This document shows positions 7,514-14,131 of a stretch of DNA of 42,128 bases, in pieces; positions within the stretch are counted from its first letter, which is position 1; every line of letters starts with the position of its first letter. The stretch is from a virus, in IMG/VR virus record IMGVR_UViG_3300026120_000003, positions 1-42,128 of that record; one strand, written 5' to 3'. The translations under genes were made by a program, and so were the position numbers. The notes under the pieces were generated by a model. The model saw only the letters and a list, made by a program, of their open reading frames with translations. It was not told the origin of the DNA and searched no databases.

Positions 7514-8020
7514 TTATTCTCCTTTCTCGATATACACGGTGACCATGTACTCGATTTCTTCGCGCTGGAAGTAGATGCGGAAGGTACACTTGTTCGTGTC
7601 GCTGCGGTTCAACGAGGTCTTTAAAGACGAACGTCGGGTGTGGAGGTGAGCGCGGGTGCATGGCTCCGGTATCTCTTCCTCTTGCGCCTCAAAATACATC
7701 TCCATCATGTCGGCGATCTCGTCGATGATCTTCGCCATACCGTAGACCTCAATCGGCTCTTCCGTTTGGGCCTCTTCGATAGCGTTGTCCAGGCCGTTGC
7801 GCACGTCCCAAATAACCATGCTCGTGATGACGAACTTTCTGTTACGTGCGTCGGCTGGACCGTCTTCGGTCGAGTTGCGCCGGGTGATGGTGCGGATGAC
7901 CGCGCGGTATAGTTCGGACGCAGCCTTGTAATCTGCTTCCAGACCTAGGGCCTTTAAAGCCTCTTCTACCTGCTCTTCCAGGATTTCGCGGCTCTCTTTG
8001 TCGAGTTCTGATACTTTCAT
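7514..8020 (-). CDS. Hypothetical phage protein, 168 aa
   Basis: The start MKVSELDKESREILEEQ at 8018-8020 is supported by AAGGAG spaced seven bases. The first half is helical and strongly acidic (EQVEEALKALGLEADYKAA, later AIEEAQTEEPIEVYGMAKII), the C-terminal part is beta-rich and ends VTVYIEKGE. Two palindromes fall within it (7619-7626, extended to GTCTTTAAAGAC, and 7952-7959). A weak leftward promoter candidate precedes it. No recognised domain. Confidence 0.7.
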   Translation of the reverse strand: MKVSELDKESREILEEQVEEALKALGLEADYKAASELYRAVIRTITRRNSTEDGPADARNRKFVITSMVIWDVRNGLDNAIEEAQTEEPIEVYGMAKIIDEIADMMEMYFEAQEEEIPEPCTRAHLHTRRSSLKTSLNRSDTNKCTFRIYFQREEIEYMVTVYIEKGE

Positions 8021-8039
8021 ACTGTTTCTCCTTAACGGG

Positions 8040-8068
8040 TTGTTACCGTATCCGCTCAGAAGTGTCAA
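8040..8068 (-). promoter_or_regulatory. Weak candidate leftward sigma-70-type promoter
   Basis: Reading leftward, a perfect TTGACA (8063-8068) is followed after 17 bases by TAACAA (8040-8045), which matches the -10 consensus at only three of six positions. It lies within the last codons of the 113-residue gene and just upstream of the 168-residue gene. Spacing is ideal, the -10 is poor. Confidence 0.3.
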
Positions 8069-8384
8069 CAGGCTCTTTCGCAATCGGCTCGATACCGTAC
8101 TCATCGGCGATAGAGTAGGCGATGTCAGGTGTCCATAGAGCTAGGCCTATCTGCTGCCGTTTATCGTCGTACAGGTAGTATCTGCACACTCCGTCACATT
8201 CCAGGCGTGGACCATCGTTGAAGATATAGGCGCACCGCTTCCAGAAGTGTTGATAGTTGCGTACCTTGCGATCCAGGTCGCGCTCGTGACGCCGCTGCTC
8301 ATCCTTCGTCATACTCGCGTAGTAGTCTGGGTAGGCGGAGTTCTCGCGGATGGTTACCCACTTGTTAGGTTTCTCAGTCATCAT
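8043..8384 (-). CDS. Hypothetical phage protein, 113 aa
   Basis: The gene begins with two adjacent ATG codons overlapping the upstream stop (ATGATGACTGA), with AAAGG four bases before; either ATG may be used. The basic, tyrosine-rich protein contains KRCAYIFNDGPRLECDGVCR and ends in SERIR. A single possible Cys pair (C-D-G-V-C) is not enough for a metal site. Function unknown. Confidence 0.7.
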   Translation of the reverse strand: MMTEKPNKWVTIRENSAYPDYYASMTKDEQRRHERDLDRKVRNYQHFWKRCAYIFNDGPRLECDGVCRYYLYDDKRQQIGLALWTPDIAYSIADEYGIEPIAKEPVDTSERIR

Positions 8385-8649
8385 CTGTTTCCTTTTGGTG
8401 CGTTGCTAAACTTACTACGCAAGCGCCGTGCTTGTTAACCCATCGGAACACCATGTACTGGTTGGGTCCGATATGGTCGACTGACGCGCGCATGGCGTCT
8501 TGTGCGTGGATGTTATCCACCTCAATAAAATCCTTGACGACTTCGCGCATTACCTGCGATCCGTCCATCTCGAACTCCTCTACGAGGTTACGATCTGCGC
8601 CGCGCCTTCCGGGCTTGGTGTACTCGATTATTCTGGCGACTAAGCGCAT
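8374..8649 (-). CDS. Hypothetical phage protein, 91 aa
   Basis: This protein starts MRLVARIIEYTKPGRRGADR with GAGG about ten bases upstream, overlaps the previous gene by ten bases and the next by eleven. It reads as an alpha/beta protein (EFEMDGSQVMREVVKDFI, then YMVFRWVNKHGACVVSL) with an acidic end ETDDD. No motif that would support a function. Confidence 0.7.
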   Translation of the reverse strand: MRLVARIIEYTKPGRRGADRNLVEEFEMDGSQVMREVVKDFIEVDNIHAQDAMRASVDHIGPNQYMVFRWVNKHGACVVSLATHQKETDDD

Positions 8650-9047
8650 GTCTCGTCATCCTCTTTATTCCACGGAAATTCGTACCGATCTTCATGGTCC
8701 GGGTTGTCCTGCATGAAGGTGGAGCCGTAGCGGGACGGGTCAAGAATGTCCTCTGCTAAGTGGGACATGTAGCCCGCTAAACGTTTCCGGCAAACATTGC
8801 TGTAATCCGCCAAAACAACTATACGATCTATCTCGTCTCTTAGGCTGTCCAGGTCGTGAAGATTGGGGTCTTTCTCCAAGTCTTCCCAATCCTGCAAGTA
8901 ATGCTTGAGGTCAAAGAACAAGTCTAAGTCCCATCCGCCTTTCTTAGCCTTTAAAGACAATCGCCAGTTGTCGATCCTACGTATTAGGCGGTTTGTTCGG
9001 GCGAAGGGACGCATTGCGTGCCTTAAATTTTTGGTTCCTAAGTACAT
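8640..9047 (-). CDS. Hypothetical phage protein, 135 aa
   Basis: The start MYLGTKNLRHAMRPF has TGAGGA eight bases upstream. The N-terminal third is strongly basic (RTNRLIRRIDNWRLSLKAKK), the rest acidic and helical (DLDLFFDLKHYLQDWEDLEK). This charge split suggests nucleic acid or protein binding, without a recognised fold. It contains the CTTTAAAG at 8949-8956. Confidence 0.7.
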   Translation of the reverse strand: MYLGTKNLRHAMRPFARTNRLIRRIDNWRLSLKAKKGGWDLDLFFDLKHYLQDWEDLEKDPNLHDLDSLRDEIDRIVVLADYSNVCRKRLAGYMSHLAEDILDPSRYGSTFMQDNPDHEDRYEFPWNKEDDETCA

Positions 9048-9088
9048 GTCTCATGTCCTCATGTGGTGTGTGATAGGGTCGAGTGAAC

Positions 9089-9373
9089 CTAGTTAGCAGG
9101 CTTGCGAGGAACTTCCTCATCGAAAATCTCCAGCATTTGGATCGGGTCTTCTCCTGCTTTAAAGCACTCGCGCATGATATGGCGACGCCGTTGGCGGGTT
9201 TGGTGTCCGCCGCCTTGGATGATAGTACCGACGACATGCGACTGTGCGCTGTGCGGGCTTCCGACCAGGCGTGACCAGCGAGGGAAATTGCGGATCGCTC
9301 CGAACGCTCCCGGATGTTGACGGCGGTGTGTGCGGCGCATGTTTGCGGCCATTATCTCTGCAACGATAGACAT
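9089..9373 (-). CDS. Hypothetical basic protein, 94 aa
   Basis: The ATG at 9371-9373 overlaps the preceding stop as TAATG. The first two thirds are rich in Arg and His (MRRTHRRQHPGAFGAIRNF and TRQRRRHIMRECFKAG), followed by a short acidic end. A small nucleic-acid-binding protein is possible from composition only. The palindrome at 9157-9164 lies in its 3' half. Confidence 0.6.
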   Translation of the reverse strand: MSIVAEIMAANMRRTHRRQHPGAFGAIRNFPRWSRLVGSPHSAQSHVVGTIIQGGGHQTRQRRRHIMRECFKAGEDPIQMLEIFDEEVPRKPAN

Positions 9374-9804
9374 TAGGTTAGCTCCCGTAGGTCAGTGAAG
9401 TGCGCCCACTCTTCGGCGCTCATGTCGTAGCGGATTATACTCCCGCCAGACGGTAAAAGCTCTTGACCCCCGACCGGGTGAAACAGCGCAGCGGATAACT
9501 CCCCGCCAGCTATAGAAACACCGATGCGCAGTCCCGCAGCTCTAGTGAAGTCAGCCATAGCGGCGCGGGTTGTGACAGTTGTGTAGCCGCAGGTGTCCAG
9601 GCGCAGCGTATAGCCGCCTTCTTTCTTATACAGTGTGAATACGGGGTGACCGTGCAGGCTCCCGATAATGGTGCGATCTTCGCCGCCTTCACGGTTAGCA
9701 GATAATACGTGCGACACTGTGCGATTGTTGCCGACTTTCTTGCCGACTATAGACGGGTCGAAATTTTCGAACCGAAACAATTCAGTGTGTTCAATTTTAG
9801 CCAT
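9373..9804 (-). CDS. Conserved-looking phage protein, 143 aa
   Basis: MAKIEHTELFRFENFD begins at ATG 9802-9804, chosen because GGAG lies eight bases upstream and because this places it 32 bases after a strong leftward promoter (9836-9864). The core GHPVFTLYKKEGGYTLRLDT followed by CGYTTVTTRAAM resembles an uncharacterised protein common in phage genomes (by memory: aLDSCGYrTvTTk). It is mostly beta-sheet and has no catalytic motif I can name. As the first gene behind that promoter it heads the sub-operon leading to primase and polymerase. Confidence 0.75.
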   Translation of the reverse strand: MAKIEHTELFRFENFDPSIVGKKVGNNRTVSHVLSANREGGEDRTIIGSLHGHPVFTLYKKEGGYTLRLDTCGYTTVTTRAAMADFTRAAGLRIGVSIAGGELSAALFHPVGGQELLPSGGSIIRYDMSAEEWAHFTDLRELT

Positions 9805-9835
9805 TTTGGGTTCTCCGTTTTGTTGGCTTAATGGG

Positions 9836-9864
9836 GTTATAGTTCTATGTTTCCGGGGTGTCAA
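9836..9864 (-). promoter_or_regulatory. Strong leftward sigma-70-type promoter
   Basis: On the minus strand, TTGACA (9859-9864, perfect) is followed by a 17-base spacer and TATAAC (9836-9841, five of six). It overlaps the last codons of the DnaA-like gene and sits about 32 bases ahead of the 143-residue gene. It would start a second leftward transcript covering the small genes, primase-helicase and polymerase using host RNA polymerase. Confidence 0.7.
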
Positions 9865-10165
9865 GCGGTTTCTTTCTCCAGCCCGCAGGGATTATCTGTC
9901 CCCGCAGCACTGCTCGCCAATGCGGCGCGCGCCGTATGCCGTAGATGATACTTGCATGGTCTCGTGTGCCGGTCTCAAGCGCGATCTGTCTCAGCGACAT
10001 ATGGGGATTGTTCTCTGCCATGTGCTCCCATACAAGGTGGCGCGTCATGACTTTCTCACGTTGCTTGCCGGACGTTGGGTCAAGCCATGCGGCCTCGACT
10101 TCAATGCCGTGCTCGAACAAGAATTCAGTTACATGCTTTAAAGCGCGTTTTGCTCGTGGTGTCAT
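9845..10165 (-). CDS. DnaA domain IV-like DNA-binding protein
   Basis: This 106-residue protein contains LVWEHMAENNPHMSLRQIAL followed by ETGTRDHASIIYGIRRA (residues about 44-80). This matches the C-terminal DNA-binding domain of DnaA: a helix, then S-L-x-x-I, then the signature G-x-RDH-x-(S/T)-I/V-x-x-x-x-x-(R/K) that contacts the DnaA box. The AAA+ part of DnaA is absent, so it cannot assemble an initiator oligomer. It may mark a phage origin, compete with host DnaA or act as a transcription factor; these are inferences. The start ATG overlaps the stop of the upstream gene by four bases (ATGA). The very basic N- and C-termini fit DNA binding. A leftward promoter overlaps its 3' end. Confidence 0.7.
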   Translation of the reverse strand: MTPRAKRALKHVTEFLFEHGIEVEAAWLDPTSGKQREKVMTRHLVWEHMAENNPHMSLRQIALETGTRDHASIIYGIRRAPHWRAVLRGQIIPAGWRKKPLDTPET

Positions 10166-10995
10166 TCGTGCACCTCATGAATTGCGCTTGCCTCAGCGTA
10201 GCGCATGTTAACCCATGCCGCCGCTGTTTCGTCAGTCTTAAAATGGTCTGCTTCGTCCATAAACACAGGCGGCACAATCAGGATAGTTTTAGGGTCGACG
10301 TCCAATAGCTGCCCATAGACTTTTTGCTGGTCTGCAATCCGCGTATTCCAATCCATATCATGATACGGCCAAGCGATCCGGTTGCGACTACCTGCGACGT
10401 GCTTGCACCCTACTGAAAACATGACTTGACGCTGTACCCGCGCGTCGGAAAGAGCGAACGCCACCCGCGCCACGTCTAGCGGCTTACTCTCAAGCGGGAC
10501 AACCCCAAAGAAAGTATGTGCGCTATAAGGCTTCATGCCTGCGGTCAAGTGAAGTGTCACGGCATGGCCTGCGGCTTCTAATTTACGCAGCAAGGCGAGC
10601 ACTGCAACGCCCCTACGCTCGATTAGATAACTCTTTATGCCTCCGCTTGTGATAGAGCTTACGCAGATAGTTATGGGGGCTTTAGCCTCACGTCGGCGAC
10701 GCATGCGCATGTTTATCGGCGAGCCTTGCAGAAAAGCCGGTACGTCGGCCATACCACCCGCCACAGCACGTTGCATGTGAGGCTCTTTCTCTGCCAGTTT
10801 CTCAATCGTTTCTATTTGGTCGAGTATCTTGTCGGATCGCGGCACAAGGCGGGTTTCTCCTTCACTTAGCCCTTTAAAGGTTGAGGGCGTCACGCGGTTG
10901 GCATACTCTAACAGTTCCCGCACGCTCTCAAATACCAGGGCGCGCGCGCTATCCTGCTCATTTTCTAATTTCACTATGCGGCTATGCATTTTCAT
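10162..10995 (-). CDS. Partner protein of the AAA+ ATPase (vWA-like/DUF7192-type phage family)
   Basis: This 277-residue protein has a basic linker (NMRMRRRREAKAPITIC), then IERRGVAVLALLRKLEAAGH and PLDVARVAFALSDARVQRQV. The order strand, RG-x-AVLAL, LEAAGH, and later PLD-x-x-R-x-AFAL is one I know from a widespread phage family of unknown function (DUF7192, name from memory) that often accompanies a MoxR-type ATPase. That pairing resembles MoxR/vWA couples and N4-type ATPase/vWA pairs. It lies directly downstream of the ATPase, overlapping it by 14 bases, so the two are probably made together. The N-terminal 90 residues are helical. No MIDAS DxSxS motif is evident, so any vWA similarity is structural guesswork. 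Confidence 0.6.
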   Translation of the reverse strand: MKMHSRIVKLENEQDSARALVFESVRELLEYANRVTPSTFKGLSEGETRLVPRSDKILDQIETIEKLAEKEPHMQRAVAGGMADVPAFLQGSPINMRMRRRREAKAPITICVSSITSGGIKSYLIERRGVAVLALLRKLEAAGHAVTLHLTAGMKPYSAHTFFGVVPLESKPLDVARVAFALSDARVQRQVMFSVGCKHVAGSRNRIAWPYHDMDWNTRIADQQKVYGQLLDVDPKTILIVPPVFMDEADHFKTDETAAAWVNMRYAEASAIHEVHE

Positions 10996-12229
10996 ATTCC
11001 TCCATTAGGCGCGACGTGCGCTCAGCGGCTAAAATGGCGCGCTCTATGGTTTGCGCTTGCTCGTCTGACAGTCCGGCAAGGTAGGTGAGTTGTGCCGCGT
11101 CATCTGGCGTCATGCCTTGCTTGATAAGCGCTGCGCCCGCTTGTGATTGGCGCGGCGTAATCATAACTTTAAGGCCTTGCTCTTTGGCCGCTGCTCTAGC
11201 CGCTTGAACGCGCGCGCTCCACTCGTCATTGCCTGTCATCTTGGTTTCTAGCTCTTCATCATAGCCCCAATCAAGGCGAGCCCCGAAGCGTTGCAAGAAT
11301 GCTGCGTCAATCCGAACGCGACCGACATATTCAGCCGTTGCGCCATGCCCGAAAGTGTTAGCCGCTCCGATGCACTTAAAGTTGTCATGTGCTTTGACGT
11401 GCTCGCCGTTGGGAAGTGACATAAAGCCGTTGGCCAGTGCTGAATTCAAACACAAAAGCGCTTCGTTCGATCCGGCGTCAATCTCGTCAAGCAAGATTAG
11501 CCCACCCTCTTTAAAGGCCCTAACAAATGGCGTCTCGTGGTATGTGCCGTTGGCGTCGACAAAGCCCGTCAACTCATGGGCCATAGTCATTGCGCCTTGC
11601 GCCTCAAACTTGAGGCCTAGTGCCTCCGCCGCTTGCATCGCGCCATAAGTCTTGCCCGAGCCAGAAGGTCCAGCGATCCACACATTCAGCCCGGCAGCAA
11701 GTGACGTTATCAAGGTTTCTAGCATGGGGTGAGATAGGCCAGTTACCTTATTTGTGCCGCGATCGGTTTTCACTTCGATAACACGTGACTTCTCAGCGCG
11801 TGCTTCTATCTCGTCCAGGCGTAGGACTAAGTTAGTGTTCTGGCGTCCTACTTCCTCGATTATGCCGTCTTTGACTGACTTGGCGAGCGCTTCGATATCG
11901 TCGTTATAGTGCTCAGCTAAATCAGGTAGCATTTTCTCGCGGGCAAGCTCAACCTGTCGCGCGACCATTTTCTCTATGCGCTCGTGATCGTCTTGAGTAA
12001 GGCGCGTTATCTTGGGGGGTGTGACTTTCTCCACTTCCTTTTCTACAACCTTCACGCGTGGCACCGCGTCTAGGGTGTTCTCTACCCAATAGCGAGACGA
12101 AACAGGCATAGTCCAAGCCTTGTTTTTGGCGTCCCATCGCGCGCCCTCACTCTTTAGAAGGTGGCGCTTTGTGTACGTGTCACCCGTGACCTCGATTTCA
12201 GTGTCTTTGATTTCGTAATAAATCGGCAT
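10982..12229 (-). CDS. MoxR/CbbQ-type AAA+ ATPase with N-terminal DUF5710-like domain
   Basis: This 415-residue protein starts with a small domain (residues 1-55) ending EGARWDAKNKAWTMP, the signature of DUF5710-type modules found in DNA-processing proteins. A charged helical linker (60-150) follows, then an AAA+ core: Walker A AGPSGSGKT (186-194), Walker B GLILLDEID (D248, E249), sensor 1 around AANTFG. Such ATPases remodel protein complexes, usually with a vWA-type partner, which the next gene may supply. In phages their targets are unknown; replication or virion assembly are both possible. The start ATG has GGAG eight bases upstream. Palindromes at 11511-11518 and a near miss CTTTAAGG at 11167 lie within. 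Confidence 0.85.
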   Translation of the reverse strand: MPIYYEIKDTEIEVTGDTYTKRHLLKSEGARWDAKNKAWTMPVSSRYWVENTLDAVPRVKVVEKEVEKVTPPKITRLTQDDHERIEKMVARQVELAREKMLPDLAEHYNDDIEALAKSVKDGIIEEVGRQNTNLVLRLDEIEARAEKSRVIEVKTDRGTNKVTGLSHPMLETLITSLAAGLNVWIAGPSGSGKTYGAMQAAEALGLKFEAQGAMTMAHELTGFVDANGTYHETPFVRAFKEGGLILLDEIDAGSNEALLCLNSALANGFMSLPNGEHVKAHDNFKCIGAANTFGHGATAEYVGRVRIDAAFLQRFGARLDWGYDEELETKMTGNDEWSARVQAARAAAKEQGLKVMITPRQSQAGAALIKQGMTPDDAAQLTYLAGLSDEQAQTIERAILAAERTSRLMEEYENA

Positions 12230-12251
12230 CGGTTCAACTCCGGTTAGATGC

Positions 12252-12374
12252 TTAGTTGCAGGGCGCTTCGTGGTAACCTGTCTCAGGTGTCCAGCAAGGC
12301 GCTTCGTGTTCGTATGGCATTGAGGCGCATGCGGTGCAAGCGATCAATAGCAGGATGCAAATCAGGCGTTTCAT
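12252..12374 (-). CDS. Small lipoprotein, 40 aa
   Basis: The frame starts at ATG 12372-12374 with TGAGGA nine bases upstream and encodes MKRLICILLLIACTACASMP plus 20 residues ending in YHEAPCN. It has a basic n-region, a hydrophobic stretch and a lipobox (LIAC or CTAC), so it should be exported and lipid-anchored. Such small phage lipoproteins include superinfection-exclusion factors and Rz1-like spanins; the early-arm position favours exclusion or envelope modification (inference). It lies in a different frame within the 3' part of another small candidate gene, so at least one of the two may be spurious. Confidence 0.6.
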   Translation of the reverse strand: MKRLICILLLIACTACASMPYEHEAPCWTPETGYHEAPCN

Positions 12375-12459
12375 TTTCTTTATTCCTCAAGGCTTGGCGG
12401 TATGGATCGGTGCCACGCCCGCGCGCTGAATTCTTATCGAAAGCGGGTGCAACTCTCAT
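12283..12459 (-). CDS. Candidate 58-residue basic protein
   Basis: The ATG at 12457-12459 overlaps the stop of the upstream gene as ATGA, the coupling style used throughout this arm. It encodes MRVAPAFDKNSARGRGTDPY followed by a charged helix rich in Arg and Leu. The ribosome-binding site is weak. Its 3' half overlaps the small lipoprotein gene in another frame. Composition is plausible, but no family is recognised. Confidence 0.4.
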   Translation of the reverse strand: MRVAPAFDKNSARGRGTDPYRQALRNKENETPDLHPAIDRLHRMRLNAIRTRSALLDT

Positions 12460-12722
12460 GCCACGCTCTTAAAGTATTTGAACGGCATGCAGTCACCATA
12501 GAGGCCTGTAATCTCGCACTTGGCGAAGCGCTCTTCATCTGGCCTGCAATCAAAGAACCCGTCATTTATCGTATACTCGTTACGCTCGCAAAAGTCATCT
12601 ACCTGCGCACCCTCTTTAAAGGATAGGTCGAGCCCGTCACCATTGATCAATAGTGGAGCGAAGTGAGAGAGGGCGATAAAGTCGCCCATCTCTTTTGGCA
12701 GCTTATGGGCTGGACTAGTCAT
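12456..12722 (-). CDS. Hypothetical phage protein, 88 aa
   Basis: It begins MTSPAHKLPKEMGDFIALSH at ATG 12720-12722; GGAGGAA of the upstream gene's last codons provides a strong ribosome-binding site eight bases away. Four cysteines (including DFCERNE, FFDCRPDEE, AKCEITGLYGDC) might bind metal, though spacing is irregular. The palindrome at 12614-12621 falls inside. Function unknown. Confidence 0.7.
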   Translation of the reverse strand: MTSPAHKLPKEMGDFIALSHFAPLLINGDGLDLSFKEGAQVDDFCERNEYTINDGFFDCRPDEERFAKCEITGLYGDCMPFKYFKSVA

Positions 12723-12724
12723 GT

Positions 12725-13447
12725 CTATTCCTCCAGTTCCATCGGTACAATGTACCCTGTCTCATAGTCGCTACAGCATGGGCACGCGGGCAAGGCGCGG
12801 TCAGCATGTTTCGCGGTTGTGCGGACTGTATAATCGCATTCAGCACATACCACCTTGAGCAAGTAAGTCTTGCTCTTTTTCTTGCCGCTCGTATCTGTCA
12901 GCGTGGCGTGTGGATAGTCGCCCGCGCGATCTAGGATAGGCTGCGCCCATGTCCAGAAGTCCGCGTCATCATCCGCATAGGTTGCCGTTGGTTTCCCTTG
13001 CAAGCCCATCGCCTTAACGATCTGCGGGAAAGGCTTTTTGTGCCCGATAGCGGTGCCAAGCAAAGCATGCACTAGCTCGTGTGCCAGAATGTGCGCAACC
13101 TCACGGCCATCGCTTTCCATAGGTGAGATAAATATCTCAGCATAGTTCCCCTCACTCGCCGCTGTGTCCCAACACTCGCCGCGAACGCGTGATTTAGCGG
13201 TGCCGCCTTTGTGCGGCCATCCGCATGAGACTTTGACGGTGGGGAAGCGAAACGCCTCACCCGCTTGCCCGTCACTGTCAGTCCCGTTCACGCTATCCTC
13301 TGCGGTCTCGCCGATATACGGCATCATTTCGGCGGCTACGTTGTTAAGCCACTCTTCACGCAAGGCGATACCGTGGGAAGTGTTATCGTTTTTGTGGCTG
13401 CCAGTTTGGGCGCTGTTTTGTGCATTTTGGGTGTTAAAGTGTGTCAT
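12725..13447 (-). CDS. SprT-like zinc metalloprotease
   Basis: This 240-residue protein has the zinc-protease motif AHELVHALLG (H123, E124, H127), with GHKKPF (H136) as a likely third ligand, and a C-terminal zinc-ribbon-like segment (CAECDYT, then ACPCC near 230) as in SprT/Spartan proteins. Spartan proteases cleave proteins trapped or crosslinked on DNA; phage versions are uncharacterised. The first 30 residues are Asn/Ser/Thr-rich and probably disordered. It is the first gene of the leftward arm, next to the control region, so is probably made early. Substrate is unknown; clearance of host DNA-bound proteins is one hypothesis. Confidence 0.85.
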   Translation of the reverse strand: MTHFNTQNAQNSAQTGSHKNDNTSHGIALREEWLNNVAAEMMPYIGETAEDSVNGTDSDGQAGEAFRFPTVKVSCGWPHKGGTAKSRVRGECWDTAASEGNYAEIFISPMESDGREVAHILAHELVHALLGTAIGHKKPFPQIVKAMGLQGKPTATYADDDADFWTWAQPILDRAGDYPHATLTDTSGKKKSKTYLLKVVCAECDYTVRTTAKHADRALPACPCCSDYETGYIVPMELEE

Positions 13448-13484
13448 TTGTTTGCTCTCGTTTGCATTTGATGTAGTGACATTA

Positions 13485-13503
13485 ACACCATTAAATTAGG
13501 TGT
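13485..13503. promoter_or_regulatory. Operator-like inverted repeat
   Basis: ACACC, nine A/T bases (ATTAAATTA), GGTGT: a 5-bp perfect inverted repeat around an AT core, lying 40 bases upstream of the first leftward gene and over its weak promoter. The size and position suit a dimeric repressor site, but no cognate protein is identified. Confidence 0.35.
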
Positions 13504-13608
13504 GCAAGCATTATTTTGCTTTAAAGCATAAGTTTTTTCGTTAAGCGGGTTGTTGGCCTATATTGTGCAGATAGGGTAATTTGAACAATTACAAGGGTTT
13601 GCGCATTT

Positions 13609-13637
13609 TTGAACTCTATACATTGTTGCTTTATAAA
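13609..13637 (+). promoter_or_regulatory. Rightward sigma-70-type promoter
   Basis: TTGAAC (13609-13614), 17-base spacer, TATAAA (13632-13637): four and five matches to consensus with ideal spacing. It would start transcription about 210 bases upstream of the first rightward small gene, leaving a long leader. Confidence 0.5.
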
Positions 13638-13769
13638 AAGCGCTATCTTATTTATTATGGTATCAGTTTAAATAAGTAACATAACGCGAGGCTTTTTGTG
13701 TTTCGTAGTTGTGCGGTTGGTAAGCCATGATCACGCCCCTAGACCAGCCCCACACACCCGCCAACTGAG

Positions 13770-13792
13770 AAAATAAATATCTTTCTTATTTT
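13770..13792. repeat. AT-only inverted repeat
   Basis: AAAATAA (13770-13776) and TTATTTT (13786-13792) form a perfect 7-bp inverted repeat with a nine-base spacer in the most AT-rich part of the divergent spacer. It could be an easily melted element or a protein site; as a terminator it would be weak because the stem lacks GC. Confidence 0.35.
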
Positions 13793-13856
13793 GTTAACTT
13801 GTTATTAAGACATATATGCGATAACAGTTTTATAGACAAACCAACGGATCAACCCC

Positions 13857-13994
13857 ATGTTCACACGATATAGCCGCCCATCCAGCCCCGAAGCCATTGA
13901 GGCTCTATGGACTGGCCGCCTACCCACCTCAACCCCTAAGCAACCTAAATCTTTAAAGCCTAAGCGCCCGACATTCGGCAAGAGAAAGGGGTAA
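13857..13994 (+). CDS. Small basic early protein, 45 aa
   Basis: The frame from ATG 13857 encodes MFTRYSRPSSPEAIEALWTG followed by a Pro/Lys-rich tail ending TFGKRKG. It has a short amphipathic helix then a basic tail, and lies first in the rightward arm behind the promoter at 13609-13637. The ribosome-binding site is weak (GGAT). The palindrome at 13951-13958 is read as Ser-Leu-Lys. Basic small proteins at this position in phages are often host-takeover factors; that is inference. Confidence 0.5.
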   Translation: MFTRYSRPSSPEAIEALWTGRLPTSTPKQPKSLKPKRPTFGKRKG

Positions 13995-14001
13995 CACTAG
14001 G

Positions 14002-14068
14002 TAACTAAGTAACTAAGCTCACCGAACTGCTATCCTAATTAGGTTAACTAAGTGTTATCCTAATCAGG
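14002..14068. repeat. Iteron-like cluster between small early genes
   Basis: Three copies of TAACTAAG lie at 14002-14009, 14010-14017 (head to tail) and 14045-14052. Two copies of TATCCTAAT(T/C)AGG lie at 14031-14043 and 14056-14068, 25 bp apart; the first contains the palindrome CCTAATTAGG. The second is preceded by T, giving TTATCCTAAT, whose first six bases match the start of a DnaA box. Clustered short direct repeats beside an AT-rich region are typical of replication origins or repressor arrays. Confidence 0.5.
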
Positions 14069-14131
14069 GTAGGGTGGTGGCTGAGCGGGTGCCGGGGGGG
14101 TGGTTCTTGGGTTGGTCGGGTTGCATTGCTT

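Larger units (their letters stand above)
13448..13856. other. AT-rich divergent control region, possible origin
   Basis: This 409-bp gap separates the leftward and rightward arms. It is much more AT-rich than the rest of the genome, holds no convincing reading frame, and contains one CTTTAAAG (13519-13526, extended to TGCTTTAAAGCA), an operator-like inverted repeat, a rightward promoter and an AT-only inverted repeat. A weak leftward promoter (TTGCAC at 13502-13507 on the minus strand, 17-base spacer, TAATGT) could serve the protease gene. Divergent AT-rich spacers in phages commonly host early promoters and sometimes the replication origin; which applies here is inference. Confidence 0.6.

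Noticed and set aside
6035-11174. CTTTAAGG at 6035 and 11167 and GTTTAAAG at 4706 as further copies of the iterated palindrome
   Set aside because: Each has one mismatch; they may be decayed copies but were left out of the count.
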